Notes: generated by a model from the letters alone, not told the origin. 48,648 nucleotides of DNA from Nemertoderma westbladi (GCA_032718475.1 JAUCBJ010004255.1:1-48648), one strand, 5' to 3'; shown: positions 21,101 to 33,292, counted from the first letter of the stretch. Numbers and translations: made by a program.

Positions 21101-24100
21101 TATTTGGGTGTGTAATTTATTGACAATAACATTAACCCGCTATTTGGGTGTGTAATATATTGACAATAACATTAACCCGCTATTTGGGTGTGTAATTTAT
21201 TGACAATAACATTAACCCGCTATTTGGGTGTAATTTATTGACAATAACATTAACCCGCTACTTGGGTGTAATTTATTGACAATAACATTAACCCGCTATT
21301 TGGGTGTGTAATTTATTGACAATAACATTAACCCGCTATTTGGGTGTAATTTATTGACAATAACATTAACCCGCTACTTGGGTGTAATTTATTGACAATA
21401 ACATTAACCCGCTATTTGGGTGTGTAATTTATTGACAATAACATTAACCCGCTATTTGGGTGTGTAATATATTGACAATAACATTAACCCGCTATTTGGG
21501 TGTGTAATTTATTGACAATAACATTAACCCGCTATTTGGGTGTAATTTATTGACAATAACATTAACCCGCTATTTGGGTGTGTAATATATTGACAATAAC
21601 ATTAACCCGCTATTTGGGTGTGTAATTTATTGACAATAACATTAACCCGCTATTTGGGTGTGTAATTGACAATAACATTAACCCGCTATTTGGGTGTTTA
21701 ATTTATTGACAATAACATTAACCCGCTATTTGGGTGTAATTTATTGACAATAACATTAACCCGCTACTTGGGTGTAATTTATTGACAATAACATTACCCC
21801 GCTATTTGGGTGTGTAATTTATTGACAATAACATTAACCCGCTATTTGGGTGTGTAATTTATTGACAATAACATTAACCCGCTATTTGGGTGTGTAATAT
21901 ATTGACAATAACATTAACCCGCTATTTGGGTGTGTAATTTATTGACAATAACATTAACCCGCTATTTGGGTGTAACATTAACCCGCTATTTGGGTGTGTA
22001 ATATATTGACAATAACATTAACCCGCTATTTGGGTGTGTAATTTATTGACAATAACATTAACCCGCTATTTGGGTGTGTAATATATTGACAATAACGTTA
22101 ACCCGCTATTTGGGTGTGTAATTTATTGACAATAACATTAACCCGCTATTTGGGTGTAATTTATTGACAATAACATTAACCCGCTACTTGGGTGTAATTT
22201 ATTGACAATAACATTACCCCGTTATTTGGGTGTGTAATTTATTGACAATAACATTAACCCGCTATTTGGGTGTGTAATTTATTGACAATAACATTAACCC
22301 GCTATTTGTGTGTGTAATATATTGACAATAACATTAACCCGCTATTTGGGTGTGTAATTTATTGACAATAACATTAACCCGCTATTTGGGTGTAATTTAT
22401 TGACAATAACATTAACCCGCTACTTGGGTGTAATTTATTGACAATAACATTACCCCGCTATTTGGGTGTGTAATTTATTGACAATAACATTAACCCGCTA
22501 TTTGGGTGTGTAATTTATTGACAATAACATTAACCCGCTATTTGGGTGTGTAATATATTGACAATAACATTAACCCGCTATTTGGGTGTGTAATTTATTG
22601 ACAATAACATTAACCCGCTATTTGGGTGTAATTTATTGACAATAACATTAACCCGCTATTTGGGTGTGTAATATATTGACAATAACATTAACCCGCTATT
22701 TGGGTGTGTAATTTATTGACAATAACATTAACCCGCTATTTGGGTGTGTAATATATTGACAATAACATTAACCGCTATTTGGGTGTGTAATTTATTGACA
22801 ATAACATTAACCCGCTGTTTGGGTGTAATTTATTGACAATAACATTAACCCGCTACTTGGGTGTAATTTATTGACAATAACATTAACCCGCTATTTGGGT
22901 GTGTAATTTATTGACAATAACATTAACCCGCTATTTGGGTGTGTAATATATTGACAATAACATTAACCCGCTACTTGGGTGTAATTTATTGACAATAACA
23001 TTACCCCGCTATTTGGGTGTGTAATTTATTGACAATAACATTAACCCGCTATTTGGGTGTGTAATATATTGACAATAACATTAACCCGCTATTTGGGTGT
23101 GTAATTTATTGACAATAACATTAACCCGCTATTTGGGTGTAATTTATTGACAATAACATTAACCCGCTACTTGGGTGTAATTTATTGACAATAACATTAA
23201 CCCGCTATTTGGGTGTGTAATTTATTGACAATAACATTAACCCGCTATTTGGGTGTAATTTATTGACAATAACATTAACCCGCTACTTGGGTGTAATTTA
23301 TTGACAATAACATTAACCCGCTATTTGGGTGTGTAATTTATTGACAATAACATTAACCCGCTATTTGGGTGTGTAATATATTGACAATAACATTAACCCG
23401 CTATTTGGGTGTGTAATTTATTGACAATAACATTAACCCGCTATTTGGGTGTAATTTATTGACAATAACATTAACCCGCTATTTGGGTGTGTAATATATT
23501 GACAATAACATTAACCCGCTATTTGGGTGTGTAATTTATTGACAATAACATTAACCCGCTATTTGGGTGTGTAATTGACAATAACATTAACCCGCTATTT
23601 GGGTGTTTAATTTATTGACAATAACATTAACCCGCTATTTGGGTGTAATTTATTGACAATAACATTAACCCGCTACTTGGGTGTAATTTATTGACAATAA
23701 CATTACCCCGCTATTTGGGTGTGTAATTTATTGACAATAACATTAACCCGCTATTTGGGTGTGTAATTTATTGACAATAACATTAACCCGCTATTTGGGT
23801 GTGTAATATATTGACAATAACATTAACCCGCTATTTGGGTGTGTAATTTATTGACAATAACATTAACCCGCTATTTGGGTGTAACATTAACCCGCTATTT
23901 GGGTGTGTAATATATTGACAATAACATTAACCCGCTATTTGGGTGTGTAATTTATTGACAATAACATTAACCCGCTATTTGGGTGTGTAATATATTGACA
24001 ATAACGTTAACCCGCTATTTGGGTGTGTAATTTATTGACAATAACATTAACCCGCTATTTGGGTGTAATTTATTGACAATAACATTAACCCGCTACTTGG

Positions 24101-27100
24101 GTGTAATTTATTGACAATAACATTACCCCGTTATTTGGGTGTGTAATTTATTGACAATAACATTAACCCGCTATTTGGGTGTGTAATTTATTGACAATAA
24201 CATTAACCCGCTATTTGTGTGTGTAATATATTGACAATAACATTAACCCGCTATTTGGGTGTGTAATTTATTGACAATAACATTAACCCGCTATTTGGGT
24301 GTAATTTATTGACAATAACATTAACCCGCTACTTGGGTGTAATTTATTGACAATAACATTACCCCGCTATTTGGGTGTGTAATTTATTGACAATAACATT
24401 AACCCGCTATTTGGGTGTGTAATTTATTGACAATAACATTAACCCGCTATTTGGGTGTGTAATATATTGACAATAACATTAACCCGCTATTTGGGTGTGT
24501 AATTTATTGACAATAACATTAACCCGCTATTTGGGTGTAATTTATTGACAATAACATTAACCCGCTATTTGGGTGTGTAATATATTGACAATAACATTAA
24601 CCCGCTATTTGGGTGTGTAATTTATTGACAATAACATTAACCCGCTATTTGGGTGTGTAATATATTGACAATAACATTAACCGCTATTTGGGTGTGTAAT
24701 TTATTGACAATAACATTAACCCGCTGTTTGGGTGTAATTTATTGACAATAACATTAACCCGCTACTTGGGTGTAATTTATTGACAATAACATTAACCCGC
24801 TATTTGGGTGTGTAATTTATTGACAATAACATTAACCCGCTATTTGGGTGTGTAATATATTGACAATAACATTAACCCGCTATTTGGGTGTGTAATTTAT
24901 TGACAATAACATTAACCCGCTATTTGGGTGTAATTTATTGACAATAACATTAACCCGCTATTTGGGTGTGTAATATATTGACAATAACATTAACCCGCTA
25001 TTTGGGTGTGTAATTTATTGACAATAACATTAACCCGCTATTTGGGTGTGTAATTGACAATAACATTAACCCGCTATTGGGGTGTTTAATTTATTGACAA
25101 TAACATTAACCCGCTATTTGGGTGTAATTTATTGACAATAACATTAACCCGCTACTTGGGTGTAATTTATTGACAATAACATTACCCCGCTATTTGGGTG
25201 TGTAATTTATTGACAATAACATTAACCCGCTATTTGGGTGTGTAATTTATTGACAATAACATTAACCCGCTATTTGGGTGTGTAATATATTGACAATAAC
25301 ATTAACCCTCTATTTGGGTGTGTAATTTATTGACAATAACATTAACCCGCTATTTGGGTGTAACATTAACCCGCTATTTGGGTGTGTAATATATTGACAA
25401 TAACGTTAACCCGCTATTTGGGTGTGTAATTTATTGACAATAACATTAACCCGCTATTTGGGTGTAATTTATTGACAATAACATTAACCCGCTACTTGGG
25501 TGTAATTTATTGACAATAACATTACCCCGTTATTTGGGTGTGTAATTTATTGACAATAACATTAACCCGCTATTTGGGTGTGTAATTTATTGACAATAAC
25601 ATTAACCCGCTATTTGTGTGTGTAATATATTGACAATAACATTAACCCGCTATTTGGGTGTGTAATTTATTGACAATAACATTAACCCGCTATTTGGGTG
25701 TAATTTATTGACAATAACATTAACCCGCTACTTGGGTGTAATTTATTGACAATAACATTACCCCGCTATTTGGGTGTGTAATTTATTGACAATAACATTA
25801 ACCCGCTATTTGGGTGTGTAATTTATTGACAATAACATTAACCCGCTATTTGGGTGTGTAATATATTGACAATAACATTAACCCGCTATTTGGGTGTGTA
25901 ATTTATTGACAATAACATTAACCCGCTATTTGGGTGTAATTTATTGACAATAACATTAACCCGCTATTTGGGTGTGTAATATATTGACAATAACATTAAC
26001 CCGCTATTTGGGTGTGTAATTTATTGACAATAACATTAACCCGCTATTTGGGTGTGTAATATATTGACAATAACATTAACCGCTATTTGGGTGTGTAATT
26101 TATTGACAATAACATTAACCCGCTGTTTGGGTGTAATTTATTGACAATAACATTAACCCGCTACTTGGGTGTAATTTATTGACAATAACATTAACCCGCT
26201 ATTTGGGTGTGTAATTTATTGACAATAACATTAACCCGCTATTTGGGTGTGTAATATATTGACAATAACATTAACCCGCTATTTGGGTGTGTAATTTATT
26301 GACAATAACATTAACCCGCTATTTGGGTGTAATTTATTGACAATAACATTAACCCGCTATTTGGGTGTGTAATATATTGACAATAACATTAACCCGCTAT
26401 TTGGGTGTGTAATTTATTGACAATAACATTAACCCGCTATTTGGGTGTGTAATTGACAATAACATTAACCCGCTATTGGGGTGTTTAATTTATTGACAAT
26501 AACATTAACCCGCTATTTGGGTGTAATTTATTGACAATAACATTAACCCGCTACTTGGGTGTAATTTATTGACAATAACATTACCCCGCTATTTGGGTGT
26601 GTAATTTATTGACAATAACATTAACCCGCTATTTGGGTGTGTAATTTATTGACAATAACATTAACCCGCTATTTGGGTGTGTAATATATTGACAATAACA
26701 TTAACCCGCTATTTGGGTGTGTAATTTATTGACAATAACATTAACCCGCTATTTGGGTGTAACATTAACCCGCTATTTGGGTGTGTAATATATTGACAAT
26801 AACATTAACCCGCTATTTGGGTGTGTAATTTATTGACAATAACATTAACCCGCTATTTGGGTGTGTAATATATTGACAATAACGTTAACCCGCTATTTGG
26901 GTGTGTAATTTATTGACAATAACATTAACCCGCTATTTGGGTGTAATTTATTGACAATAACATTAACCCGCTACTTGGGTGTAATTTATTGACAATAACA
27001 TTACCCCGTTATTTGGGTGTGTAATTTATTGACAATAACATTAACCCGCTATTTGGGTGTGTAATTTATTGACAATAACATTAACCCGCTATTTGGGTGT

Positions 27101-27450
27101 GTAATTTATTGACAATAACATTAACCCGCTATTTGGGTGTGTAATTTATTGACAATAACATTAACCCGCTATTTGGGTGTGTAATATATTGACAATAACA
27201 TTAACCCGCTATTTGGGTGTGTAATTTATTGACAATAACATTAACCCGCTATTTGGGTGTGTAATTTATTGACAATAACATTAATTAACCCACCAATTTG
27301 GCTTGGGTGTAATTTATTGACAATAACATTTTACCCCGCCCAATTGTTATTTAATTTATTGACAATAAGTGGGTGATCAATTATTTATTAACAATAATAT
27401 TGACCCTCCATGTGGGTGTGTAGTTTACTTTATTGACAATAACATTAAGG
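15121..27450. repeat. 12.3-kb satellite, 38/40-bp units with higher-order repeats
   Basis: On the order of 300 tandem units (estimated as length over unit size) read TTGGGTGTGTAATTTATTGA, then CAATAACATTAACCCGCTAT; a 38-bp form lacks one GT. Units at both edges are diverged, and a stray unit occurs at about 27759-27800. Marker variants recur in fixed register. TTACCCCGAT is at 17141, 18367 and 19791 (spacings 1226, 1424), and a unit lacking TTATT begins at 21661, 23570, 25050 and 26449 (spacings 1909, 1480, 1399). The array has therefore grown by duplicating blocks of 1.2-1.9 kb. On the minus strand most units contain CAATAAATT, a canonical poly(A) hexamer; the plus strand has none in the unit. 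It fills the middle of symplekin intron 5. Confidence 0.97.
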
Positions 27451-28771
27451 GTACATGGTACACTGCCTATTTCCTCAATAAACGTAAGTCACACAAAGGT
27501 TTTTTGGATGAACCGCTCAATGAATTGAATGAAATTTGAAACTCGGATAGAGACAAATACTCGGACAAATGTTAAACCTAAAAAAATTCCGAAAAAAATA
27601 ATTTCCGTCAAAAATAAGACCTTTTAAAATTACTTGTATTTTTCAAAAAAATAATTATATAAATCATAAAAAACATCAAGCCGACAAATCTGAAATGTTT
27701 GACGGACAGAAAAACCGATCCGCTAATGAACTAACTTAATAAAACTAATCCGTTAATTAAGTGTGTAATTAATTGATAATAACACTTTAACCGGCCAAGT
27801 TGGTTAGAGACAGGGGGGTGGGGGCTAATTAATGTTCTGCATTTAAGATGAGTCTGTGATTGTGTATTGGTTGATTGTGTAACTTATTGTTTATATGTAT
27901 CGCTCCTTTGTATTTGTTGACATAATATTTGTATGTTTGTTTCATTATAATATATTTTTTTGATCATCACATCACGAAACCATTATTCATACATTGAATA
28001 AATGAATAACTTACAGTTTACTATCCTTATTTTCTAATTAATTTTTTCGAATTTCTTTCATTAATAATAATACTAATTTCCAATTCCCGACCAAATTATT
28101 TACCCAAAACAACCGACTTCATAAGTTGGTATGATGGAAGATCATTGGTATGAGTCACCTTGGGTTTAGGTTTAATACTAGCACAACGCCCCAATATTTT
28201 TTAGGCCTTATCGGAAATCGGCAATTTACTAACACTAAGACAAAACAAAGTTTATAAAACGATTACATTAATGGGCTTCCTCTAGAGTTTACACTGGAGC
28301 TAAACCTTCTTGGTCAAACAACTTTTATCGAAGAGATCCTTGCGATATCCTAAAACATCTACGAGACACCCACCGCTTAGTGTGGCTACCGATCTTCAGC
28401 TACTTAAGAGACTCCGACATCGACACTGTCCCGAGTACAGTTTATTGAGGTAGAACCTCATTCCTCCTAGTATCCAACCACTGCAAATATTCTGTCACCC
28501 AAATATCATCTCAAGGCGAATTAATATATTTCCTCAATGTTAAATATCAATTAAGGGAAAGGATCAGGTAACATACAGTTTTATTTGTGGGAGTAATCAG
28601 CTGTTAGGGGAATTAATTTAGATTGCGTCGTATGTCTCTGGTCCGCCCCCCACTGTCTGTTCTCTCCAGCCCCCCACCCCTGTCCATCTATTTTAATGTC
28701 ATCATTGCCATTGACGGTATATTCCAATTTTTACCCCATATTGTTATAAATAACAGTGCACTTCTTTTTAA
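27451..28771. other. AT-rich sequence between satellite and TMEM53-like gene
   Basis: Apart from a degenerate satellite unit at about 27759-27800 and A-rich low-complexity sequence at 27570-27680, nothing was recognised. The segment 28130-28500 is less AT-rich and could be old repeat, but I cannot name it. Confidence 0.35.
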
Positions 28772-28777
28772 TTTATT
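28772..28777 (-). terminator. Candidate poly(A) signal of the TMEM53-like gene
   Basis: TTTATT on the plus strand gives AATAAA on the minus strand, 130 bp past the stop codon at 28908. It is a plausible proximal site; further downstream the same strand enters the satellite with hundreds more hexamers. Confidence 0.4.
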
Positions 28778-28907
28778 AAATTAATGTTGAATTGATGTCC
28801 AATTATATATAGGTGAGTTGACTAAAATACTTTGGGTCCCTAACTTAACTACTAATGAACATTCAGACGTTCCATTTTCAGATATTCATATAAATTGCAA
28901 ATAAATA

Positions 28908-29489
28908 TTATATTTTGAAACAATTAAGTTTATCTAGGAAATCGTTCAGTGCCACTTTGTATTCTTCTGGGTGGCAGTGTAGATGGCTTACGTGTTTGGA
29001 TTTATCCCACGCTTTCATGTAGACGTTTTCCTTTCCTCTGGACTCCCCTATGACTTTCGCCAACCTCTCTATGACGTCGGCGTCTCCCAGTGCGTCGTCC
29101 CTGCAGTACATGAACATGAATGGCCCCGCGGTGGGGTTCCCTCCCCAGAACTGGTCCTCGGCAGTCTGTATGTAGTCGGCCACCGCCTGTTTGCGCATCT
29201 TTAAGTACATATCTATGGAGAATTGCGATAGAAGCCTGGCGGTTTGCGTGGGAATCCCGATCGCTTGGGGGATCCCCGGGGCCGCGCACCGCAGACCGGG
29301 GGTAGAACTATCGTGGACCTCGCCCTGGAAGCGGCTGATTGTATCGGGGTGTTTGTTGTTCAGCCAATGGACGAGCCACGCGTAGGTGAGGATACCCGCC
29401 GAGAAAGTGTGCGAAATCAACGGCCTGTCCCGATTGGTTGGTTCGTGGATGAATGACGTCACTTTGTCTGACAACTGGCGGAAGCTATC
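28908..29489 (-). CDS. TMEM53/DUF829-like protein, second exon
   Basis: The acceptor on the minus strand is AACTAATCACAG^GAT; the exon runs 193 codons to TAA. It begins DSFRQLSDKV in phase 0 directly after the first exon's SNK. Landmarks of the DUF829 alpha/beta-hydrolase-like family are present. HTFSAGI is the nucleophile-elbow position (TMEM53 has H-x-F-S-N-G-G). FMYCRDDALGDADVIERLAK covers the Asp region, and KHVSHLHCHPEEYKVALNDFL is the C-terminal His region, corresponding to AHVSH in TMEM53. With the first exon the protein is 287 residues, close to vertebrate TMEM53, a nuclear-envelope/ER protein linked to restraint of BMP signalling. GC content is clearly higher than in the surrounding intron. 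The catalytic role of the family is unproven. Confidence 0.85.
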   Translation of the reverse strand, partial: DSFRQLSDKVTSFIHEPTNRDRPLISHTFSAGILTYAWLVHWLNNKHPDTISRFQGEVHDSSTPGLRCAAPGIPQAIGIPTQTARLLSQFSIDMYLKMRKQAVADYIQTAEDQFWGGNPTAGPFMFMYCRDDALGDADVIERLAKVIGESRGKENVYMKAWDKSKHVSHLHCHPEEYKVALNDFLDKLNCFKI

Positions 29490-29964
29490 CTGTGATTAGT
29501 TAAATAAAACAACCGGTTAATAAATCGTAACGGATTGTTTTAATTGGTTCAATTTAATCCGTAACTCGAGATCACGTGGATTATATTTGATATAAATTAC
29601 TTGAATCAGATTTTTATCTTTTGGTTTTCGTCTCATTATTTGTTTGTTCTGTTCTATTAGATGACTGATTGTTTATCATTTACTTTCCGACAGGAACCGT
29701 ATTACTACTACTAGGTAGAGCGAGCTCGGACATGGTGGTTTGTTAATTTCCACATTATTATTGTGAGGGTAAAATCTTAATCTCCGTGCAACGAATCAAG
29801 CACAGTATCGGAGCAAGTGAAGTGAAATACAATAACACTGACATCGAACCAATCCAATATTTACAATAATTGTATAGGCCTAATAATAATTATTTGTATT
29901 AAAACATAAAACACATTGCGTGGTATTTCCTTGTTCGACTGCTGCGTGTACAACTGCTATCGGA

Positions 29965-30030
29965 ATGATTACTGATTAGAGCGCCAGACTTACAACGTGT
30001 AGGTCACCAGTTCGATCCCACCTGGGTGTC
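29965..30030 (+). repeat. tRNA-derived SINE-like fragment
   Basis: B-box-like AGTTCGATCCCA (30009-30020) is preceded by GATTAGAGCGCCAGACTTAC. The block CAGACTT-CAAC...CACCAGTTCGAT-CCACCTGG is shared with the core of the inverted-repeat element at 9495-9683, so both derive from one family. It lies in the intron of the TMEM53-like gene, in the opposite orientation. Confidence 0.5.
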
Positions 30031-30116
30031 AAAGCCTAATTGCGTTAATTGGTGGCAGCTGGACTATAGGCCTACCACCTAACAGTCAGTACACGACAAG
30101 CATAGTTTATACAAAC

Positions 30117-30398
30117 CTTGTTAGATAGTATATGCTTCGCTCGTAGCTTTATAGTAAGTACATTACATTCTCTCTCGGTGTAAAATTCTGCGTATTTATT
30201 AACATGTGGCTGTTTAGCAGTTAACCAGGAATACATTAGTACCAGTGGTCGGTTGTTCTTCGCTTCATTGTGTTCTAACAACAACAGGTCCCTGTCGAGT
30301 CTGCATGTAGTCACCTGATTGGTTGATTTCGCCGAGGGGAGGCGTGCAGTTGCGGTAGGTTTGATATCCGCAAACGAAAATACTCGCGATTTCAGCAT
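30117..30398 (-). CDS. TMEM53/DUF829-like protein, first exon
   Basis: The exon starts at ATG (30398) and ends at donor AAG^GTTTGT (exon end 30117), giving 94 codons. The N-terminal 48 or so residues are not conserved to my eye. From RPLVLMYSWLTAKQPHVNKY onward it matches the DUF829 opening strand and helix (P-V-V-x-L-x-G-W-x-G...K-x-x-x-K-Y). It continues with AEFYTERECNVLTIKL, the second strand. The splice to the second exon is phase 0 and removes 627 bp. The gene is antisense to symplekin and nested in its intron 5. An in-frame start further downstream is possible, since the first 48 residues are unsupported. Confidence 0.8.
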
Positions 30399-31659
30399 GA
30401 TTTTATTTATTTAGTTACAGTTACAGATAATTAAATGTCTAGACTGTCTTCCTGCAGTATCATCAGCCAGACTTTTAAAAGGTGTGTGTGTGTTGGGTAG
30501 GCCTACCATACGCATACTGTATCATACTGCATATACACTGTAGGTACCGTAACAAATAAACTAAAAACATTTTACCGGTAGGCCGGTAGGTACATTTGAA
30601 AACTGAAAGAATTGTGTCTTGCAACGTCTGTTGGTACCGGTAGATGATATTAGTGCTTTTGCTTATATAATATTTTATTTTAATGGATTACGCCCTGAAA
30701 AGGTACGGCTGCGCTGCCCTACTGTAAATATAAGCAATAAACAAGAATATATAATACTGACACGACACCGCACTGGAACTTTAAATTGAGGAATTATAGA
30801 TATTAATTTAAATTAATAATTTACTTACAATAGCAATAGCAAACCGCTAAGACAATATACTACAGGTGCAGGGTCTTTATTACGTCACGGTACGAAATTA
30901 ATTCAAGAGGAAATCTCAAAATCCAATGAATTATTGTTTCCTCTTCATTTATATTTAAATGATTAAATTTCAGTATTTAATTCCGTTTCGCCATGAAATA
31001 CAATAAACTTCAAATTTAGTCTAGCCTCATGCCTACAGCTAAACAGTGAACAAGCTATAGGATACGCTACCACCACAAAAGTTGCACTGCTACATAGATA
31101 ATATACAATTTTGTTCATTATTCCAGTATATGTATTAAGTAGTAGCGTACGTGTACAAAAGTAGATTGTCATTTTATGAAGATGTACTGGTAAGTAGATA
31201 GATGTAGGCGAGTGTTACTGACGAATATCCCACATTGTGAAATATTTTATTTATAAGGTCAAGAACCTACAAAAGTGGGGTGATGTTGTGGAGTTTCCTC
31301 GCTCCCTCTGCCTTCCCCCTCCATTTTGTATAACCAGGCACGGCATTAATAGGGAATCCTCACAGCTATTGGTTGAAAAAATACATTGTCCTACTATTGG
31401 TTGTTCTAACATCAGGCCAGATAATGTGCTGCTATTGGTTGTTGTATGTTCATCAGGCCATATGGAGGGGAGGGTATCAGTACTCTCAGTTCATAAGAAT
31501 GTATAATATGTTTCCTTCACAGTTAAACGTAGATGGATGGCTCTTTAACTTATCTGATCTTTGGTATTTTCTTATTGACAAAATGCTGGGTCAAGTAGTA
31601 AGCACTCGTACTGTAGAAACGATATATCAATACAAATAAACAATTGAACGATAGATAAA
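30399..31659. other. Presumed 5' flank of the TMEM53-like gene; repeats
   Basis: This holds a short GTGTGT tract at about 30482 and a TAGGCCTACC palindrome. Between 31366 and 31475 there is a diverged tandem duplication (about 38 bp) in which CTATTGGTTG occurs three times (31366, 31394, 31432). On the minus strand these are CCAAT boxes, about 1 kb upstream of the TMEM53-like start. No gene was recognised. Confidence 0.4.
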
Positions 31660-31797
31660 TTCCGGCTTCATGGTAACAACCACTGTGAGTTGAAGTTGTG
31701 TTTCAAATACAAGCAATATGATAAAGATTTGTAGAAAAATCTGGGGGGGGGGGGTCCTTGTCATCAGAAAATGACACTATATTACGGGACATGGTGT
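31660..31797 (+). repeat. Second copy of the interspersed repeat at 1155-1305
   Basis: It begins ATTCCGGCTTCATGGTAACA and ends CATGGTGTA, nearly identical to 1155-1305. It includes the same poly-G run (about 13 G here) between GAAAAATCT and TCC. The flanks differ, which marks a dispersed element and not a segmental duplication. Confidence 0.75.
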
Positions 31798-32212
31798 ATT
31801 AATATCCAAGTCTATTTATTAAAATGTTTACAGGACCATATAAGCTATAAGATTAGGGATTTATTATAATACACAAATACAGGGTAACATTAATTCCGAT
31901 CTCTTAAAGAAGCAAATTTTACAGAATCCTCGCATAATATAATATTATAATGTAATATAATGTCAATTAGGTAGGTCAATCAAGCACTTTAAGAGAAAAC
32001 CCAACATCGTCTAGCCATGATGTTGGCCTTACCATCTCGTTCACGTCCGCCGTAGATGACGAGTGTGAACGAGATATGGTAATGAAACGAAGATAGTCAT
32101 ACGCAGTAACCGGACGGGGCCCTAGGGGCTTCATAAATATTAGATGATTAACATAATAATATTTATGTGCAACGCAATAAACTGACCAACTTCTTTCCAT
32201 TGTGTCCCACAG

Positions 32213-32414
32213 TGAACCTCCCACCGACGCTAGCCAAGTCACAGGTTCTCAGTGTAAGGAAACACGTAAAGATACAGTTGAGCCAACTATTACGTCATCC
32301 CGCTTCCGTAGATCTTCAACCTCGCATAGTAACGTTGCTCACAGACCTGGGAGCCACAACATCGGAGATCAATAAATGTGTGGCCAAGTTACCCGAAGGG
32401 CTCAAACGAATACG
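32213..32414 (+). CDS. SYMPK: Symplekin, internal exon (end of HEAT domain)
   Basis: Acceptor CATTGTGTCCCACAG; donor CG^GTGAGT at 32415. The exon is 202 bp. It starts with TG, completing Val, followed by [20 protein letters not shown], then [20 protein letters not shown] and [10 protein letters not shown]. Vertebrate symplekin has [20 protein letters not shown] and LKHPASLEFQ-QITTLLVDLG. It closes the HEAT-repeat domain. It sits 22 kb from the previous exon, beyond two nested genes and a 12-kb satellite, yet the phase and homology continue without a gap. Confidence 0.95.
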
Positions 32415-32662
32415 GTGAGTAATTTTGGTTATTCCCGCGTTTTCTTAATAAATTTTTGTGATGTTTTTTTAATATCGCGTTGGGATATGGCCGTGACCGA
32501 ATCTACCATATAAAATTCAAATATATACCTTGCTGTAAACCCATGGTGTTCGAAGGCGTTACACGATTGGGTAACAATTAGTTGGGTCGTTAGTCGATGA
32601 ATCAGTAGTTTTATCTGCAGTCTGTGTAACTAGACCGCTGTGGCTGATATAACTCACTCTTG

Positions 32663-33020
32663 AAATGACTCCCCAGTCATCTCAGCCTAGGCTGAGAACA
32701 CTCCTCAGTCGTATCAGCCTAGGCTGAAAACATTCCTCAGTCTAGTCTTAAATCACTCTCCAGTTATCGCAGCCTAGGCTGAGAAAACTCCCCTTACGCT
32801 GAGATGACTCCCCTAATTGAGTTATAGTTCATATCCATACCTGTGTTACTTTCGTAAATTGCAAAAATAAAACTGTAGCCTATATTATTGAGATATCGTT
32901 TATTGTTTTGGTTAGAAAAGTCCGCCACTGTGACCTGCTCCTTTCCGTTAATTAAGAAATCTAGGGAGAAAACTTGGGAGTGTTCTCAGCCTAGTCTGAG
33001 AAGACTGGGGAGTCATATTT
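32663..33020. repeat. Long inverted repeat in intron 6
   Basis: The left arm, about 32663-32707 (AAATGACTCCCCAGTCATCT, then CAGCCTAGGCTGAGAACACT), pairs with the right arm, about 32974-33020, with only a few mismatches. Between them the palindrome TCAGCCTAGGCTGA recurs in variant form at about 32717 and 32770. In RNA this would fold into a 45-bp stem enclosing about 265 nt. It could be a small fold-back element. No target-site duplication was confirmed. Confidence 0.75.
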
Positions 33021-33090
33021 GGTGGGGAGTTATCTAAGCCTGTTACACCGCCTGTATCAGCTTCAACTGAAGTTATACCTATATATTTAG

Positions 33091-33292
33091 ACTGGATAAG
33101 GTTGAAGAAATTCGTCCAATCAAAAAAATTCGGCGAAACGATGCGGCAGTTGAAGACGAGGAAGAAGAAGAAGACGATGCGGCTTTCACTTCCAAGAGGG
33201 CAAAGTCCTTATCGACTATCGCTATCGATGTGACGGCGAGGCATTTATTTCTAGACATCGAGAACGTAGCGAACGTAGTGTTACTGAGTATG
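33091..33292 (+). CDS. SYMPK: Symplekin, internal exon (linker/NLS and conserved block)
   Basis: Acceptor CCTATATATTTAG; donor ATG^GTGAGT. The exon is 202 bp and its A completes an Arg codon. It encodes RLDKVEEIRPIKKIRRND, an acidic run (EDEEEEEDD), a second basic patch (SKRAKS), then LDIENVANVVLLSM. The basic/acidic stretch occupies the place of the nuclear-localisation linker of vertebrate symplekin. DNVANLVLISM is the conserved vertebrate counterpart of the last segment, followed there by YLPEAMP; here the next exon gives LHLPERIP. The final 28 bp of this exon plus the donor are the founder sequence of the minisatellite filling the following intron. Confidence 0.95.

Noticed and set aside
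15121-27450. CRISPR-like array
   Set aside because: Units are contiguous with no unique spacers, the DNA is eukaryotic, and variants are shared between neighbours through higher-order duplication.
28983-29456. Plus-strand frames opposite the TMEM53-like exon
   Set aside because: They arise from the high GC content of the real minus-strand exon and match no family.
29965-30030. tRNA gene
   Set aside because: The B-box is good but acceptor and D arms do not pair convincingly, and a related copy exists at 9495-9683, so a SINE origin is more likely.
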